From Siphlonurus alternatus (Eukaryota > Arthropoda > Insecta > Ephemeroptera > Siphlonuridae), in assembly GCA_949825025.1 (NCBI GenBank), contig OX463780.1:43442979-43506978 (forward strand): a stretch of DNA of 64,000 nucleotides. Reading direction: 5' to 3'. Position 1 is the first letter of the stretch. Each line of letters opens with the position of its first letter. The notes below the pieces were generated by a model that worked only from the letters and a program-made list of their open reading frames with translations, had not been told where the DNA came from and ran no database searches. Positions 49,830 through 63,800 of the stretch are shown piece after piece. Made by a program: the position numbers and the translations under genes.

Positions 49830-50194
49830 GAGGAAGGGTGAGATAGGGATGAAGGTAAGGGAGGGTTAGCCCCACGTCGACCATTCCAAATGCCACGGTG
49901 GGTGCATGCTACGTAACTACGATGAGGTGGTTGAATTTCAAGTTTATCACCATGCTACTACCAGGTTGCTCGACTTAGGCATGAGACCCGTGAGGCTGCG
50001 GTGTAGTTTTGGCTTCTGAAGGCAAAACCTATCCTCCTAGTAGAATAAGGCACACGGTGGCTGTGAAACTCCGGTGGGACGTTAAAGGCACTACAGTAAA
50101 TCCTGGTGCCTACCCCCTAGTTATTGGTCACGTGGGATCATGTGACTTGTATAAGGAGAAGAGAGAGAGAAGGGCGCATTGGAGAGTGAGCTGC

Positions 50195-50198
<4 letters not shown>
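49830..50198. promoter_or_regulatory. balanced block with paired E-boxes
   Basis: TCACGTG (50128-50134) and CATGTGA (50139-50145) face each other across GGAT, an M-box/CLEAR-like pair. Other words are CCCCACGTCGACCATTCC and GGCTGTGAAACTCCGGTGGG. No gene; regulatory role inferred. Confidence 0.35.

Positions 50199-50272
<74 letters not shown>
50199..50272 (+). repeat. (AG)37 microsatellite
   Basis: A perfect AG array of 74 bp. Confidence 0.98.
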
Positions 50273-50273
<1 letters not shown>

Positions 50274-51107
50274 CACCATTGCGGTGTGTGGTGGAATCTT
50301 GAGCTACCAATATATTTCCCCGCAGTTCTCTCATCCTCTCCTACTATATAGCTGCTATCCTCAATGTTGTTGACCGCACTAGTTGTGTGAGCAAAAAGGG
50401 AGTAAAGCTAAAATACATGATGCATACAAAGTTACGTACACACTTTGTTAGAAGAGAAAATGTTATGTTTTTTACTGTAACTTCATAATAGTTTTGTGTG
50501 CAAAAAGATGTTGGCTTGAACATAATAAATTTATATTTTTGTAAAAAGGAACATGAACGAAATATGGATCTAATTTTTTCTTTAAATATTTCAATTTTGT
50601 CAATACTTGTCTTAACAAAAAAAAAATAAATAATACTATTCACGTTAAATAATGATATTTTTTTTTGTGAATTTATTTCCAAAAATTTATTAAAAAATTA
50701 AAACAACAAAAAATTATTTTTCAAATAATACAGAGGTTTTGGTTTTGATTTCTTAATAATCACCTCATGTATTATCATTAAATGTCAAAACATTTTATTC
50801 TAGCTCATAAAAAAATAACAATAAAGCTTTATAGACATGAGAACATGTAAAAACACTAAAACGTGTTAAAAATAAGAAGAGAAGCGCTACTTTGAAAGAC
50901 ATTTTAGACTTTTATATTTATAAATAAGAAAAAAAAAAGGTTGTAGAATTTAAGTTGATGTAACAGGTAAAGCGCTATTAGTAAAATACGATCAGTCAAA
51001 CAAGACACCGTAATTTTTTTATCTTAATGTTTTAGATAAAGCCACAATATAAAAAGGTGAAAAAACATTTTTGGCAGAAGCTACAGTTCAATAAATTTAA
51101 GGTAACC
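50273..51107. other. short balanced tail then AT-rich spacer
   Basis: 50273-50380 is mixed, then A/T-rich. Nothing recognised. Confidence 0.5.
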
Positions 51108-51483
51108 ACCGGAAGTGTTCGGAAGTAGAAGTATTGTAGACTTATTGAAATATGGAAACTTTACGGGACCTGCATACAATTTTTTACTTATTTTTGGATA
51201 GAGGATTTCGAATTATGTATTGTCAAATTTTTTCATATTTTTTTTTAATTCTAATAATTAACACGCAAGCATCGGAAAGAAGTTGCCTGACTATGACGTC
51301 ACAGTGTTTTTTTTTTCCTTCATTTAAATCTGAAAAAATGAGAGTATGCTGTATCAAAGTATGCAATAAAAAAATTCATGCATATTATCCATTGAAATTT
51401 TGAAACTCTTGAAATAAATATCTTAACAATTTTTCAGATTTGAAATACAAATAAGAAATTTTGTACTTCTACTTCCTGAAGTA
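51108..51483. mobile_element. possible inverted-repeat element with GGAAGT ends
   Basis: ACCGGAAGTG at 51108-51117 is a perfect ETS-type site, followed by TTCGGAAGTAGAAGTA. The far side carries TACTTCTACTTCCTGAA (51464-51480), its near-complement. TGACGTCA lies between at 51294-51301. The GGAAGTAG words resemble those inside the TTAA element at 22772-23128. Only about 17 bp of terminal complementarity is seen, so element status is tentative. Confidence 0.35.
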
Positions 51484-52280
51484 ATTTTAGATTTGTTTAA
51501 ACTATATAATTATACAAACGTTTAAGACGGTGAGCAAAAGCGTTGACAGGTAAAATGTCTTCCTTAATCGACACAACTAATTATTATTGCAGTCTTGTCT
51601 TGATGGCTCTCGACGCCTCTTAGTGGAGAAGGTTGTCGTACGTCTTTCCCAGTTTGTGTCTCCCATATCGTCCCTTGATCCACCGTGTAGGAAGAAGATG
51701 TTTTTTTTAAACTGGTTCAAAGGTGTGACTAAGGTGACGAGCAAGTCAATTCTCTTGGCCTTAATGGCATGCACTTTATTTTTATCATTCCAATGCATTA
51801 ATTTATTATTATAGTCCACCTCTTTAGTTTAAAGTACTATAAATTATTCTTATTGTGTTTTGTTGTCAATTTTTATTTGCAATTTAAATATGATTCTAAT
51901 AAACATATAATAAAGAAAAAATCAACAAATATACAAAGAAATTGATTAGATTGTGTTATACAATCTTGAGTGTATACGAATATTTTTAATAAGTTCTGTT
52001 TCATATATTATTGAAGCAAGAATATTAAATTCTATCTCAAATTTACATGGCACAAATATTTTTTATTTTATAAAAATGTTACAATTATTTTTATCTAACT
52101 AAAACATAAAAACTTTTTTGTAAAAAAACAAATTGTATCTCAGTCATTTCAATGGTATATAAAAATACATCTCTAAGCATTGGATAAACTTTTGTGAACT
52201 TAAATTTCACTCACAATCTGAAAATTTATATAATATAACAACTATAGTTGTATATATAGTAGCTTATCAAAGCAAAAGCA
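51484..52280. other. spacer with balanced patch at 51590-51770
   Basis: The patch includes GATGGCTCTCGACGCCTC and overlapping frames of 75-80 codons on both strands without family character. The remainder is A/T-rich. Confidence 0.4.
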
Positions 52281-52412
52281 TAGCACACCCAGGAACCTCC
52301 TCGTATACAGATAGAACCCCTTTTTTTCCTCATTCCTCCCTTCCTCTCCATCCCTTCAAGCCCTCCATATATAAATACCTTTTTCTCTCTTTTTAGTTGC
52401 ATTTATCTCGCA
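52281..52412 (+). promoter_or_regulatory. TATA-like block upstream of a signal-peptide-like ORF
   Basis: Pyrimidine-rich sequence leads to TATATAAATA at 52368-52377. The next ATG is at 52413, so a start site about 30 bp after the TATA word would leave a leader of under 20 nt. TTTTTAGTTGC near 52390 could serve as initiator or be an acceptor-like site. Confidence 0.22.
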
Positions 52413-52514
52413 ATGAAATCCCTACTTTTTCCTCGGTTAGGTGTAACGTTACTCTCTTTTGTTTTAATTATTTCTTGTTGCTTTTGCTTTAGAGATACAC
52501 CCGACGCTCGGTAA
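52413..52514 (+). other. 33-codon ORF, signal-peptide-like, possible first exon
   Basis: The ATG at 52413 opens 33 codons ending in TAA at 52512-52514. The peptide begins MKSLLFPRLGVTLLSF and continues through a hydrophobic stretch to Cys-rich SCCFCF, then polar RDTPDAR. This is the layout of a secretory signal followed by a cleavage region. TCG|GTAAAG at 52508-52516 is a plausible splice donor, which would make this a first coding exon. Shape alone is weak evidence, since T-rich DNA readily encodes hydrophobic residues. No family recognised. Confidence 0.18.
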
Positions 52515-52800
52515 AGTTGTTCTCTTTCTGTGGGCATCAGGGCTATCTGGGGATGGAAGGAGGGTACACAGCAGCAGCAGAATTAAACTGGCTTATCAGA
52601 ACACCGTGAGAGAGCTGAGTTAGTTTCCCTCCTCCTCCTCCCAGAGTTTCATGATGGAGGGATTCACTCCCAGTATGGTCTGAGAGTTAGCGAGCTATGT
52701 AGCCCAGCCAGCAGCAAGCTATGGTGAGGCACAAGCTGCTGATTTATTACCAAGTGCCCAACAACGTTCCTCGCTATCACACTCAGGCTTAATATATAGA
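52515..52800. other. balanced block
   Basis: Complex sequence: GGGCATCAGGGCTATCTGGG, GTACACAGCAGCAGCAG, CAGCCAGCAGCAAGCTATGG. No extended frame with coding character; may be leader, intron or regulatory DNA. Confidence 0.3.
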
Positions 52801-55109
52801 GAAAATATCCATTTTACTCCTCTAGTATATATCCTTCTATATATATCCCAAAAACTACCCTCTATCACAATCCAAAATACTCTTGTTACTTTAATCCTAT
52901 ATATGCATGTAAAGCTTAATACTGCGACAACTGAGTAGCGCGCATTTTTTTTTTAATGATATTAAAAAATAAATAAATATTGTAGAGATTATTCACAAAA
53001 AAAAAAAAAAAAAAAAAAAAAACTTAGCAAAGATTTTAGCCTAGTAAATTGCAGTATTAAATTTTAATATAAAATTCCAATACTAAATCGAGTAATGGAT
53101 AACAGCATTTCTTATTCTTTCGGAATATAGCACCTCATATATTATATTAATTTATAGGTGCCTTTGCAATATTTGCATCCGTGAACATTAATGTACTCAA
53201 TGTTTTAAAATGCAGCATAAATGTTTAATTTACATAAACGAAATAATTAAAATATATATATAAAAAATGAAACAGTCTCAGGTGAAAATCTGTTCCTTTT
53301 TTGTTTTTTTATCGTTCTCAACTCAGGATTTTTTAATTTCCCTTTATTTATATTAATTTATTTTTGCCATCAAACCGGACCTTTGATGCAAGAAATCAAA
53401 CCTACTGGGTAATACAACTAATCCGTGATCATCACATGATGACCAGCTTTACGATTTTTGTTTATATTTTCATGAGAATGTCGTTTTTTTCAAATTGTTT
53501 TATCACATTTTTTTTACAAACGTTTATATGGAGTTTTTTTATTTACCTGTTCTGTAAACCACAACATAAGTCAAATTTGAGTTATCACTGTCACCTCTAC
53601 CGGTTTGCAAGTTATGATAAAACTTTGTCATTTTTTGAACACAAGTAAAGTGTCATTTTACATGAAACTTAGAAAAAGATAGAATCATGAATAATAGTTT
53701 TTAAAGGAATTCTTTATTTCATAACATTTGTACAATATTTGTAAAATTATGCGTTTTATTTTAATAACATCATTACTGTATATTAAAAATTAAAAATACA
53801 TACACGCAACTACAATGCAAGTTAAAATAGTTTATATTTTAAAATTTGAGATTACTTATTTAATTTTAGCATGTATATAGAACCAATGTAACGGTTTAAA
53901 ACTTTATATACACATACGAAATTAAATCATAATTTCATAATTACACAATTAAATTAATTGCTACTTATTTTTCTAATCAAAATGTTTCATAATAAATTTT
54001 AATGCTGAAAAAAAAAAATAAAAATAAAACTCTACTACCCTCTAAAACCTTAATTCATTATAAATTAAACTTCATCTTGTGTTTTACAGAATTGACAAAT
54101 AAAACAATGAATAGCAATGAAAATTTATTGTTAAATTTATCAAATTAAAGTGGTATGAGGTGAATAGAATTAACAACAAGATCTTTAAATAGTTTAAATG
54201 ATTTAATATAATGACGATAATCATATCAGTGTACATGGAAGTTAATATAAATAAGAATAATGGTATACAACAACATATTTTCAAGATATTTGATAAAAAA
54301 AGTAGAACATTAATATTATTAATTAGGTTTGATTATTTATAATTAGACAAGCTAGCTAAATGCTCCACTCAGAGCAAATATTTCCAACATCAACTGAGCT
54401 GATACGGAAATATTTACAATAATTTACCACGAAATTTGTGTCACCCCAGCAACTATCATTATAAGTATACTCAAGATAACAGAAGTCGCCAAGGCAAAAA
54501 TGGACATTGATAAAAATGAAAACATGCCTACTCTTAAAAAAAAAAATAATGTATGAAATAATTTATTTTTAAATGTATTATCTAAAAAAAAAAATGCTTG
54601 TAAAGTAAAAGGAATTAAAGAAAAAAAAAAACGATAAAATAAAATTGATGAAAAACAAAACTAACACACAGAGTAAAATTTAAATAATATATAATATTAT
54701 CTTTTGTATTCTATTTTTAACACTTTTTGTGAGATATTAGAATTTTGCTAAACTTTGCACTTTGTCTACATAAAATATATTATTAAATAAGTATGAATTT
54801 TACAATTATATAAAAAACTGTAGTAAAATTTTCACCAAATTAACAATAATAATTATAAAAATGACTTTAAATATGTAATAAAATACAATTTAAATTTATG
54901 ATACATAATTATTTTTTTAACAATTATTTCAAAGCGATGAATAGTATAAACTATCTATAATCAACACACCCCCTATTATGATTTTTAAAACAAGATTACA
55001 TTAAAAAAACTTGAACACTATTCTTTTTTTTTTTTTAGTTGAAAATAAAAATTTATTGGTCTTTAAATCATTTTGATATTAATTTAGCATGAAAAATTCG
55101 CCACAGAGT
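52801..55109. other. AT-rich spacer with A26 run
   Basis: A homopolymer of 26 A lies at 52997-53022. A small dyad GATCATCACATGATGAC lies near 53427. No gene, RNA or element boundary recognised in this 2.3-kb stretch. Confidence 0.6.
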
Positions 55110-57169
<2,060 letters not shown>

Positions 57170-57345
57170 GAAGTGGAAAAATTTGAATGCCGTCTGGATG
57201 TTTTTCTCGTCTGATTGTGTCTGTGATTGGGACGAGAGCTTTTGACTGGACCACGGAGTGTCGCTGGACAGGTAGGACGATCAAATTGATTGATGTTTGA
57301 TTCTCAAAGGTAGGTAATAATATGTAAGGTAAGCCAATCAGTTAT
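57170..57345 (+). other. balanced block with 37-codon ORF
   Basis: ATG at 57187 opens 37 codons (beginning MPSGCFSRLIVSVIGTRAF) to TGA at 57298-57300. ACAG|GTAGGA near 57269 is donor-like. ATCAAATTGATTGATG follows (Exd-type). Not family-like. Confidence 0.15.
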
Positions 57346-58229
57346 TCTGTTGAAGTGGTATGTTGATTTACTTTTTATTTAACATTATAACTTAAATTAA
57401 AATGTTCAACATTATAAATAATTATAATAATTTGTGTTTCGTTCTATTTAAAATGAAATCAAATCAACAGATGTTAAGATTTTCATTGCTTTTAAGGTTT
57501 CTGTTGTATAATAGAATTAACACACGTATGAATTCAAATGTTGCAAAATAAGAAAAATAATTTCTTAAAAGAAAAATATGTAATAGCCTGCGTAATGAAA
57601 CAAATTTCTTACATTATATTTTCCCATGCATTATTCTTTTGAGTTATTTATGTTTTAAATTTTACAAAAATGTAAATAGAAATAACATACCCACATAATA
57701 TGACAATTTTGTGGAGTATTGTACATATTTTATTAAATTAAAAATCTGGAAATGCTGTAAAACAAAATATTTTTATAATGAACAATATTTTAACTGAACT
57801 ACCTTGTATAAGTACACATTATTCCTTTGGTTTTTGACTATTATAATAATGTCCTGTTTGTTGTAAGGCCTATTACCTTACCATGCAAAGAGAGTATCCA
57901 TGATACCAACTTTTGAAGGACAAGGATATACATAACGATAGAAGCGACTGCCTCTCTCACTTGCTTGTCTTGATAACGAGGTAATAAAATTCCACATAGC
58001 CACAAGACGAACCATCCTATATAATATTACACGGAGAAAAATAATTTCTTTATTGTTGTTAAGTTATTTTAGAGTGGTAAATTTTACACTTGAAAATATA
58101 TGGAAATTACTAAAACCTTAAATTTATTATCAATTATATAAGTTGTTGTTGTTGTAGAATGACAATTACAAGTGTTCCCGTATACAATATGCAATATGCT
58201 TAACTGGTAACACATGGAACATGTAGAAA
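57346..58229. other. AT-rich spacer with patch at 57870-58010
   Basis: The patch holds CCATGCAAAGAGAGTATCC and CGATAGAAGCGACTGCC. Nothing recognised. Confidence 0.5.
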
Positions 58230-58471
58230 ATATCAGAGAGCGGAAACGCCATTTAAATGGCACTTATAACTCTCAGAATAAAAAGAAGAAGATGAAATGT
58301 GTATATGGATCACGACAGCACTATATATTAAATAGAATCAATAGATATATCACAGGAGGTGGCTTCGATCTGTGTTGATAAAAAAGTAAATAATAGAATA
58401 TCACCATGGCAACTGGTAACAATAACGTTAACATTTCTTTACAAAATACAGCACCAGTCGGTTATTGGCAG
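58230..58471. other. weakly balanced stretch
   Basis: Includes GGAGGTGGCTTCGATCTG. No coding or RNA support. Confidence 0.35.
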
Positions 58472-58597
58472 GTACAGTCATCGCCTCGGAATATTTCCCT
58501 TTGCGGCCTTGTTAATTACCAAGTCCCGTAAGAATAACACAGGGTATGTTGATTAACAATACTGCAGAAGGAAACTTTTCAGAGGCGAGGACTGTAC
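58472..58597. mobile_element. family C inverted-repeat element, copy 2
   Basis: GTACAGTC..CGCCTC at the left pairs with GAGGCGAGGACTGTAC at the right, then TTTCC..TTG..CTTGTTAAT with GATTAACAATACTG and GGAAA. The centre contains CCCGTAAGAATAACACA at 58525-58541, identical to 40801-40817. Total 126 bp with a hairpin-forming layout. Confidence 0.7.
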
Positions 58598-58789
58598 TAA
58601 AGAGATTCATCAATTTCATTATCATCAAATACATCATATATAAGAAATCCAACACTATATTTTTCTTAGTGTAAACACAACATCTGTTATATAGCTGCTT
58701 TCTAACGTTTGTGAAGAAAACAAAAATAAAATATACCCTTAAGGATTTGTTAAAAAAAAAAGCAGTGAAATCTTAGATTGTTGTATAAA
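58598..58789. other. AT-rich spacer
   Basis: Nothing recognised. Confidence 0.5.
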
Positions 58790-58990
58790 AGGTACGAGGA
58801 GACACTATATACATATTCTATTAGACTGGAATCGCGAGGTTGACAAAGGCCCGCGGCAGAGCGCTCCCATTATCCTCCTGGTGAGCCAAGCAGGCGCCCA
58901 CTAACGACCTCCTCACCGATCATTGTTCAAGCCAATTGAGATGGCTTCATCCGCTGAATGCCACATGTGGAATATTCAATTAAATATTTA
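58790..58990. other. balanced block
   Basis: Includes AAGGCCCGCGGCAGAGCGC, CAAGCAGGCGCCCACTAACG and the dyad AAGCCAATTGAGATGGCTT (58929). No open frame of note. Confidence 0.35.
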
Positions 58991-59570
58991 AATTAACGTA
59001 GAAGACAATGTGAAGAAAGCAGGAGACAATATGTAAATTATCAAGGTCGATGAATATAATTATTATAATGTATGTAATCATTATTTGAAAATTGATTACT
59101 CAATTATTGCATTGTTTGATTTTACTTGATTATATTTTTATACAATAGTTACATACTGCAGTATAATAATTATATAATATTATAAGAAATTAAAACTTAT
59201 TAAATGGTAGAGACTAGAACCATTATAAATAAAAATAGTTCAATAGTAAAAATTAATAAAGCTTACAAAATAATAATAATAATAATAATAAAATAAATAA
59301 AGTCAGGGGGTTCAAAATGAAATTTTAGTTCTGCTTTCTTGTGTTATTAGCCAAAATGATTATAGAGAAGTGCATATGCTCTGTCCCACTTTATATTACT
59401 TACTGTGTTCAATTGAATATTTAAATTTTAACACCATGCATTTTAATAAATTTCAATTAATTTTTTTATTAATTTTCCTTGAAAAGACATAATTTTAACT
59501 ACCCGTGAACTTATTTTTCCACTAACATATACATGTATATATTGTGCCTAGAGGAGTAATTTTGTTCACC
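58991..59570. other. AT-rich spacer with short (TAA)n
   Basis: An AATAAT array lies near 59270-59291. Nothing else recognised. Confidence 0.55.
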
Positions 59571-59642
59571 TCATGTATACACACTGACCAGGGCGTTGAT
59601 TGATGTGTCTTGGGGCCTCATGCATGGTAGTGTAGTGCGTGT

Positions 59643-59645
<3 letters not shown>
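59571..59645. other. balanced block before GA tract
   Basis: CACTGACCAGGGCGTTGATTG and TGTCTTGGGGCCTCATGC style sequence; no gene. Confidence 0.3.

Positions 59646-59710
<65 letters not shown>
59646..59710 (+). repeat. (GA)32 microsatellite
   Basis: A perfect GA array of 65 bp inside a balanced block. Confidence 0.98.
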
Positions 59711-59712
<2 letters not shown>

Positions 59713-60093
59713 GTTACGCATGTGCTTGTTTTCAGGCTGTTCGAGTGTAATGAAGCTTCTTCTTCTTGTTCCCTCCTCCCCCACACCTGACGATGTTTTC
59801 CTCCATCTACATCAGCGCTAAGGTAGCAGGTGTGGGCTTGCTTGCTTGCACCTCTATCACTTTGTCTGTCTCCAAGTTACATTATTATAAAGTACTTTCA
59901 ATTAGAAAACACTAAAAACATCATTAATCATACTTTATGATATAATAAAAATTATAAAACTCCCGTATATATACATAATAGCATCTGCAAGTAGCTTAAA
60001 TAATGATAATATTAAAATTATGATAATATCAATAATAATTTATAAATATCATTTCCGTTTTAAATTTAATATAATTTTGACTTTTATAGTAAA
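59711..60093. other. balanced tail then AT-rich spacer
   Basis: 59711-59880 is mixed (CTGACGATGTTTTCCTCC, GGTAGCAGGTGTGGGCTTGC), then A/T-rich. No gene. Confidence 0.4.
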
Positions 60094-60345
60094 TTGTTGA
60101 TAAGGATTTTTGCGTTGGTGCTAAATGTCATGGTAAGACTTGCCTTTGTGTTTGAATGTGTGGTGGCTAGCCAGCTGTCAGATGCGGGTGAGTTTCATGG
60201 GCCTCTATGTCTCATGTCAGAGCCACAACAAAGCCGGGTCAGAGTCTCGTATCTGTCAGTCCGTTTTGTCCAGCCCCGAGACACGCTGGCTCTTGTGCAG
60301 GCTCTAGGGAATGTTGTACTTACAATATTATCTTCACTATTATAA
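60094..60345 (+). other. 83-codon open frame, 71 codons from first ATG
   Basis: The frame opens at a TTG; the first ATG in frame is at 60130 with G at -3 and G at +4, a strong context. From there 71 residues begin MVRLAFVFECVVASQ, which is short and hydrophobic like a secretory signal, and end in a second hydrophobic stretch. TG|GTAAGA at 60132-60138 is also a strong splice-donor word just after the ATG. No family recognised, no TATA box seen; chance in a balanced block is likely. Confidence 0.15.
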
Positions 60346-61120
60346 TAGAAACATTGTTATATATATGTAACGCTAAAAGCTAAAATGTCATAATATTAAA
60401 TTACCCCTAAAGCAAAATTTTGATGAAAATATTGTTGATGTTATACAGTTTTAGTTAAACATACAGTATTATTTATGTAAAATTATTATTTTTGTATATT
60501 TTTAATATTATTTATTTTTTTACTAGATTGTTGTTCTACGAATGTCAAATTATTAATCGTATTGTTAAATAACATAAAAAAATATTAAATTTCCATATTT
60601 CTCTGCAGATCGTCCCCTTGCAGGTATGCAACTGTTTCAGCATGCGTGTAAAGGGGCAAATTTACTAGCAAGGGTGTGTTTTTTTTATGCAAGTAGTAAG
60701 AAGAATCAAATTTAAAGAATTACAGTTTTTTAAGACAATCAAACGTTAAAAAATTAACTGCAGTATTTGCAGTTTGTGTAGGACTTTAAACACAACATTT
60801 AAAAAAAAATATATATATATATAACTTTCAAGTGACACGAGGTAAGCAAATGAATGCTGTAATCAATATTAAGTACTTATATCACGTACAAGCTTTCATA
60901 TGAAACATTCTTAAAATTTGTTGATTACAAATTTCATTACATTTTTGTATAGTGAAAACTGACACAAAAAAACTGCAAATATTTTATCTCTTCTATAAAT
61001 TTTTTTTTTCTCATAAGTATAGTGCTATAAAAATGTATATATATGAACAAAGAATATTTAAATTGGCCGACTACAATATAAAAAAAAAAATAGTGAACGC
61101 TTGAGATGAAATCCATAGCA
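60346..61120. other. AT-rich spacer
   Basis: Nothing recognised; a TA run lies near 60810-60822. Confidence 0.55.
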
Positions 61121-61440
61121 TACCAGTGAGAGACTAACGTCTTTGGTTTGCGGTGAACGGTCAAACGTTCTCTCTCTCTCTCTAATCTGTTTGGTCCATC
61201 TTGAGTCACTTGTGTGTCAGGTGAGCGGGGGCAGATACCATCAGTTCTTGTGAGCGGCAGATTTATCGCTCGGACCCGCGTGCCATGCAAGCAAAGGCGT
61301 GGGACGTCGTCATTGAAGGGGGGGGGGGGAGGAGGAGGAATTCTGTACATTTTTTTGAAGACCTAAAACATATCAGTCCGATCTGTTCACCACTACATTT
61401 ATTGTTGTTGTATAGTGATGGTGGCATAAACTGTCAAGTT
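61121..61440. other. balanced block with G12 run
   Basis: Includes (CT)7 near 61169, GGTGAGCGGGGGCAGATACC, CGGACCCGCGTGCCATGC and a G12 run at 61318-61329. ATG at 61285 opens a 167-codon frame on the + strand, and an ATG at 61348-61350 opens 137 codons on the minus strand. Both are dominated by homopolymer and T-rich coding and are treated as chance. Confidence 0.3.
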
Positions 61441-61726
61441 TCATTTTTAAAAAGAGAGAGGATATTATTTTTTTTTTGTAAATATTTTCAAATTTTACAA
61501 ACCATTATTTTTTTATTTTTTTTTTTGCAATTTTTATATGATGTTATATATATTTATTATAATATAACGTCTCTATTTTTGTATAGTATATATGTCAAAT
61601 TTATTACAATTATTTATTGTGATTTTTATGAAACTTGTATAACATTCCTATTTTTTTTTTATAACTTCCCCAGTTTTTTATGTTGGAATGTTCCTACCTC
61701 ATCAGCTTGTTGTCAAGCAATCGTCA

Positions 61727-61730
<4 letters not shown>
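61441..61730. other. T-rich spacer
   Basis: Long T runs (61465, 61507, 61653) keep one frame open without being protein-like. Confidence 0.55.

Positions 61731-61780
<50 letters not shown>
61731..61780 (+). repeat. (CT)25 microsatellite
   Basis: A perfect CT array of 50 bp. Confidence 0.98.
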
Positions 61781-61788
<8 letters not shown>

Positions 61789-62725
61789 CCTGTCAAATGT
61801 CATATTATATATATTGAGGGAATTTTTTTTCAGAAAAATGTAGGAAAAACATAAATATAATAATATTAATACAAATATAACATAACTTTAAAAAAAAAAA
61901 TATTAAAAACTTGTAAGATTTAATAGAAATAACATTTCAATGATAGTACACTTAAACAGTGAATAAATGTCCGCATTGTTAGAACATATCGCCTTATTGA
62001 GATTAGGCAACTGTTTCAGTTGGTCATAATTGGAATAAGTGACGTCTTGAAACTTCAAATCTCAGTTTTTATGGATACAAATTAATTGTTTGAGTGTCTA
62101 TATTAGAAATATAATAAAAGATATTTAATTTATAATACAATTTGTCATGTATTATATGTCATATTCATCATTTCTGGGCAATGAACTTGCACCTTCAGTG
62201 AGTAAAATAAAATTAATTAATGCGTTTAATAACATTATTCCCTATCAACGCATCAGTCATAGTAAGAAAATTGTAAATATTAAAAATGTGTAGATGAGCC
62301 TGCTAGTTCTCAAATACATTTTACAATTTTCAATATAATTATCTTTCGTGACAAGATTAATAAGCAAATTAATAATAAACCTTCTTGAAAATAGGAGTCA
62401 TTTGAAACTATTAGTTAACTCGGATTACAATAATAACTATAGGCGAAAATTATAAATAAAAAAATGACATTAAATTAAAAATATTATATTATTCATGCAT
62501 ATAAATTTTGACTTAATTGTGTATTTTTAAAAATATTTAAGTTTTGTAAAAACAAAGCTGAATATACAATTTTAATGAATAATTAGATAATATTTCAAAA
62601 TCAAATTTAATTATATTATTTTAAGTACCATAAATTATGTAATAAAATATTTATTTTTAGTATACAACGTAATCGATATTTCCGAGATAAAATAACACAT
62701 TATGATTGACGTTATAGTGAAGTTA
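61781..62725. other. AT-rich spacer
   Basis: No gene or element recognised. Confidence 0.6.
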
Positions 62726-63060
62726 AATCACGGGATCTCGACGAGACGTGATGTCTTGTCATCAGTTGGTAGCTCGCGGGCCTCTACTCGCTCATCGGCG
62801 ACGTCATCTATCATTGCCGCAGCAGCCGGCCACATTCCAAGCCTTATTTATATCCTAACCGCGAGGTAGCAAAAACGTGGTGTGCACGTCAAGCATGGAT
62901 CTTCTTGAATAGATGTACGATGACGCTAATTAGGAAAACATCAGCAAGAATGTCGTACGTTTAGAAAAGAATTGAACTACTCAATCAACGAAGGACAACG
63001 ATGTCGTTCATGTTAAAATATGTAACATTTCACCAACATATTATTATATAAGAAGAAGTT
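62726..63060. other. balanced block
   Basis: Includes TCGACGAGACGTGATGTC, GGTAGCTCGCGGGCCTC, GCCGCAGCAGCCGGCC, CACATTCCAAG (TEAD-type ACATTCC) and CGTGGTGTGCACGTC. Proposed cis-regulatory segment on motif content only. Confidence 0.3.
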
Positions 63061-63590
63061 GGCAGACAGCTAATATAGCAGTTTTGTGTTATAGGTGTCA
63101 ATTAGTGAAATAACAAGAAATTGTTTATAAGATTAATTTGATTATTAATTAATGTCTACATGTTTATGTCAATTTTATAAATATCATATTTTATTTTTAA
63201 AATATTGTAATTTTTCAATTTTAATAATACAGTGTTGAAATTCGTTTTTAAAATAATTTATTTGAAATTTTTAGTAACAAATTTATGTAATGCAGAATAT
63301 TTGAATTTGTAATGAAATGAATTATTATCTTTTATCAAGTCTTGTCATATTATATAGTATAAAAAATATAATAGATTCCACCTTTGATATTTTGACAATT
63401 TAACTCCAGATAAGTGGAAAATTAAATTAAATTCAAGTGCTCTACATTAATTATTCATTAAATAAAATGAATTTCTACTTCTGACATATTAAAAAAAATA
63501 TATGACAAGCTTAAAAACTTAATTTTTTTTATAACATGACAATAAAAAGAATTAATTAATTTAAATAATTTCAATTAATGTCATATTTCC
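63061..63590. other. AT-rich spacer
   Basis: Nothing recognised. Confidence 0.6.
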
Positions 63591-63800
63591 AGTGACATTT
63601 TGTCCCCTCGTCACAACTCGAGGCAGCAGACACGGAGGACCTCTGGTCACCACGCACAAATGACATTCGCTGACACGACTTTCATTAATCACCTTGCATG
63701 CAGCAAGTCCTTCATTTCCTTTTAATGTCCTCTCAATCATGCACGAGTGAGCATTCCTAATACTTGCATGCCTGTCTGTAGAATCAAGGTATTGAAATTA
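63591..63800. other. balanced block
   Basis: Includes CCCTCGTCACAACTCGAGGC, GGTCACCACGCAC and CTTGCATGCAGCAAG (partial dyad near 63693). No coding support. Confidence 0.3.

Noticed and set aside
60937..61350. 137-codon ATG frame on the minus strand
   Set aside because: Starts in a C12-encoded Pro string, includes an Arg-Glu string from a CT tract, and ends in A/T-rich low complexity; overlaps the + strand frame.
61285..61788. 167-codon ATG frame on the + strand, longest in the window
   Set aside because: Its open length comes from a G12 run, T homopolymers (Phe strings) and a CT tract (Ser-Leu). No domain or balanced composition.
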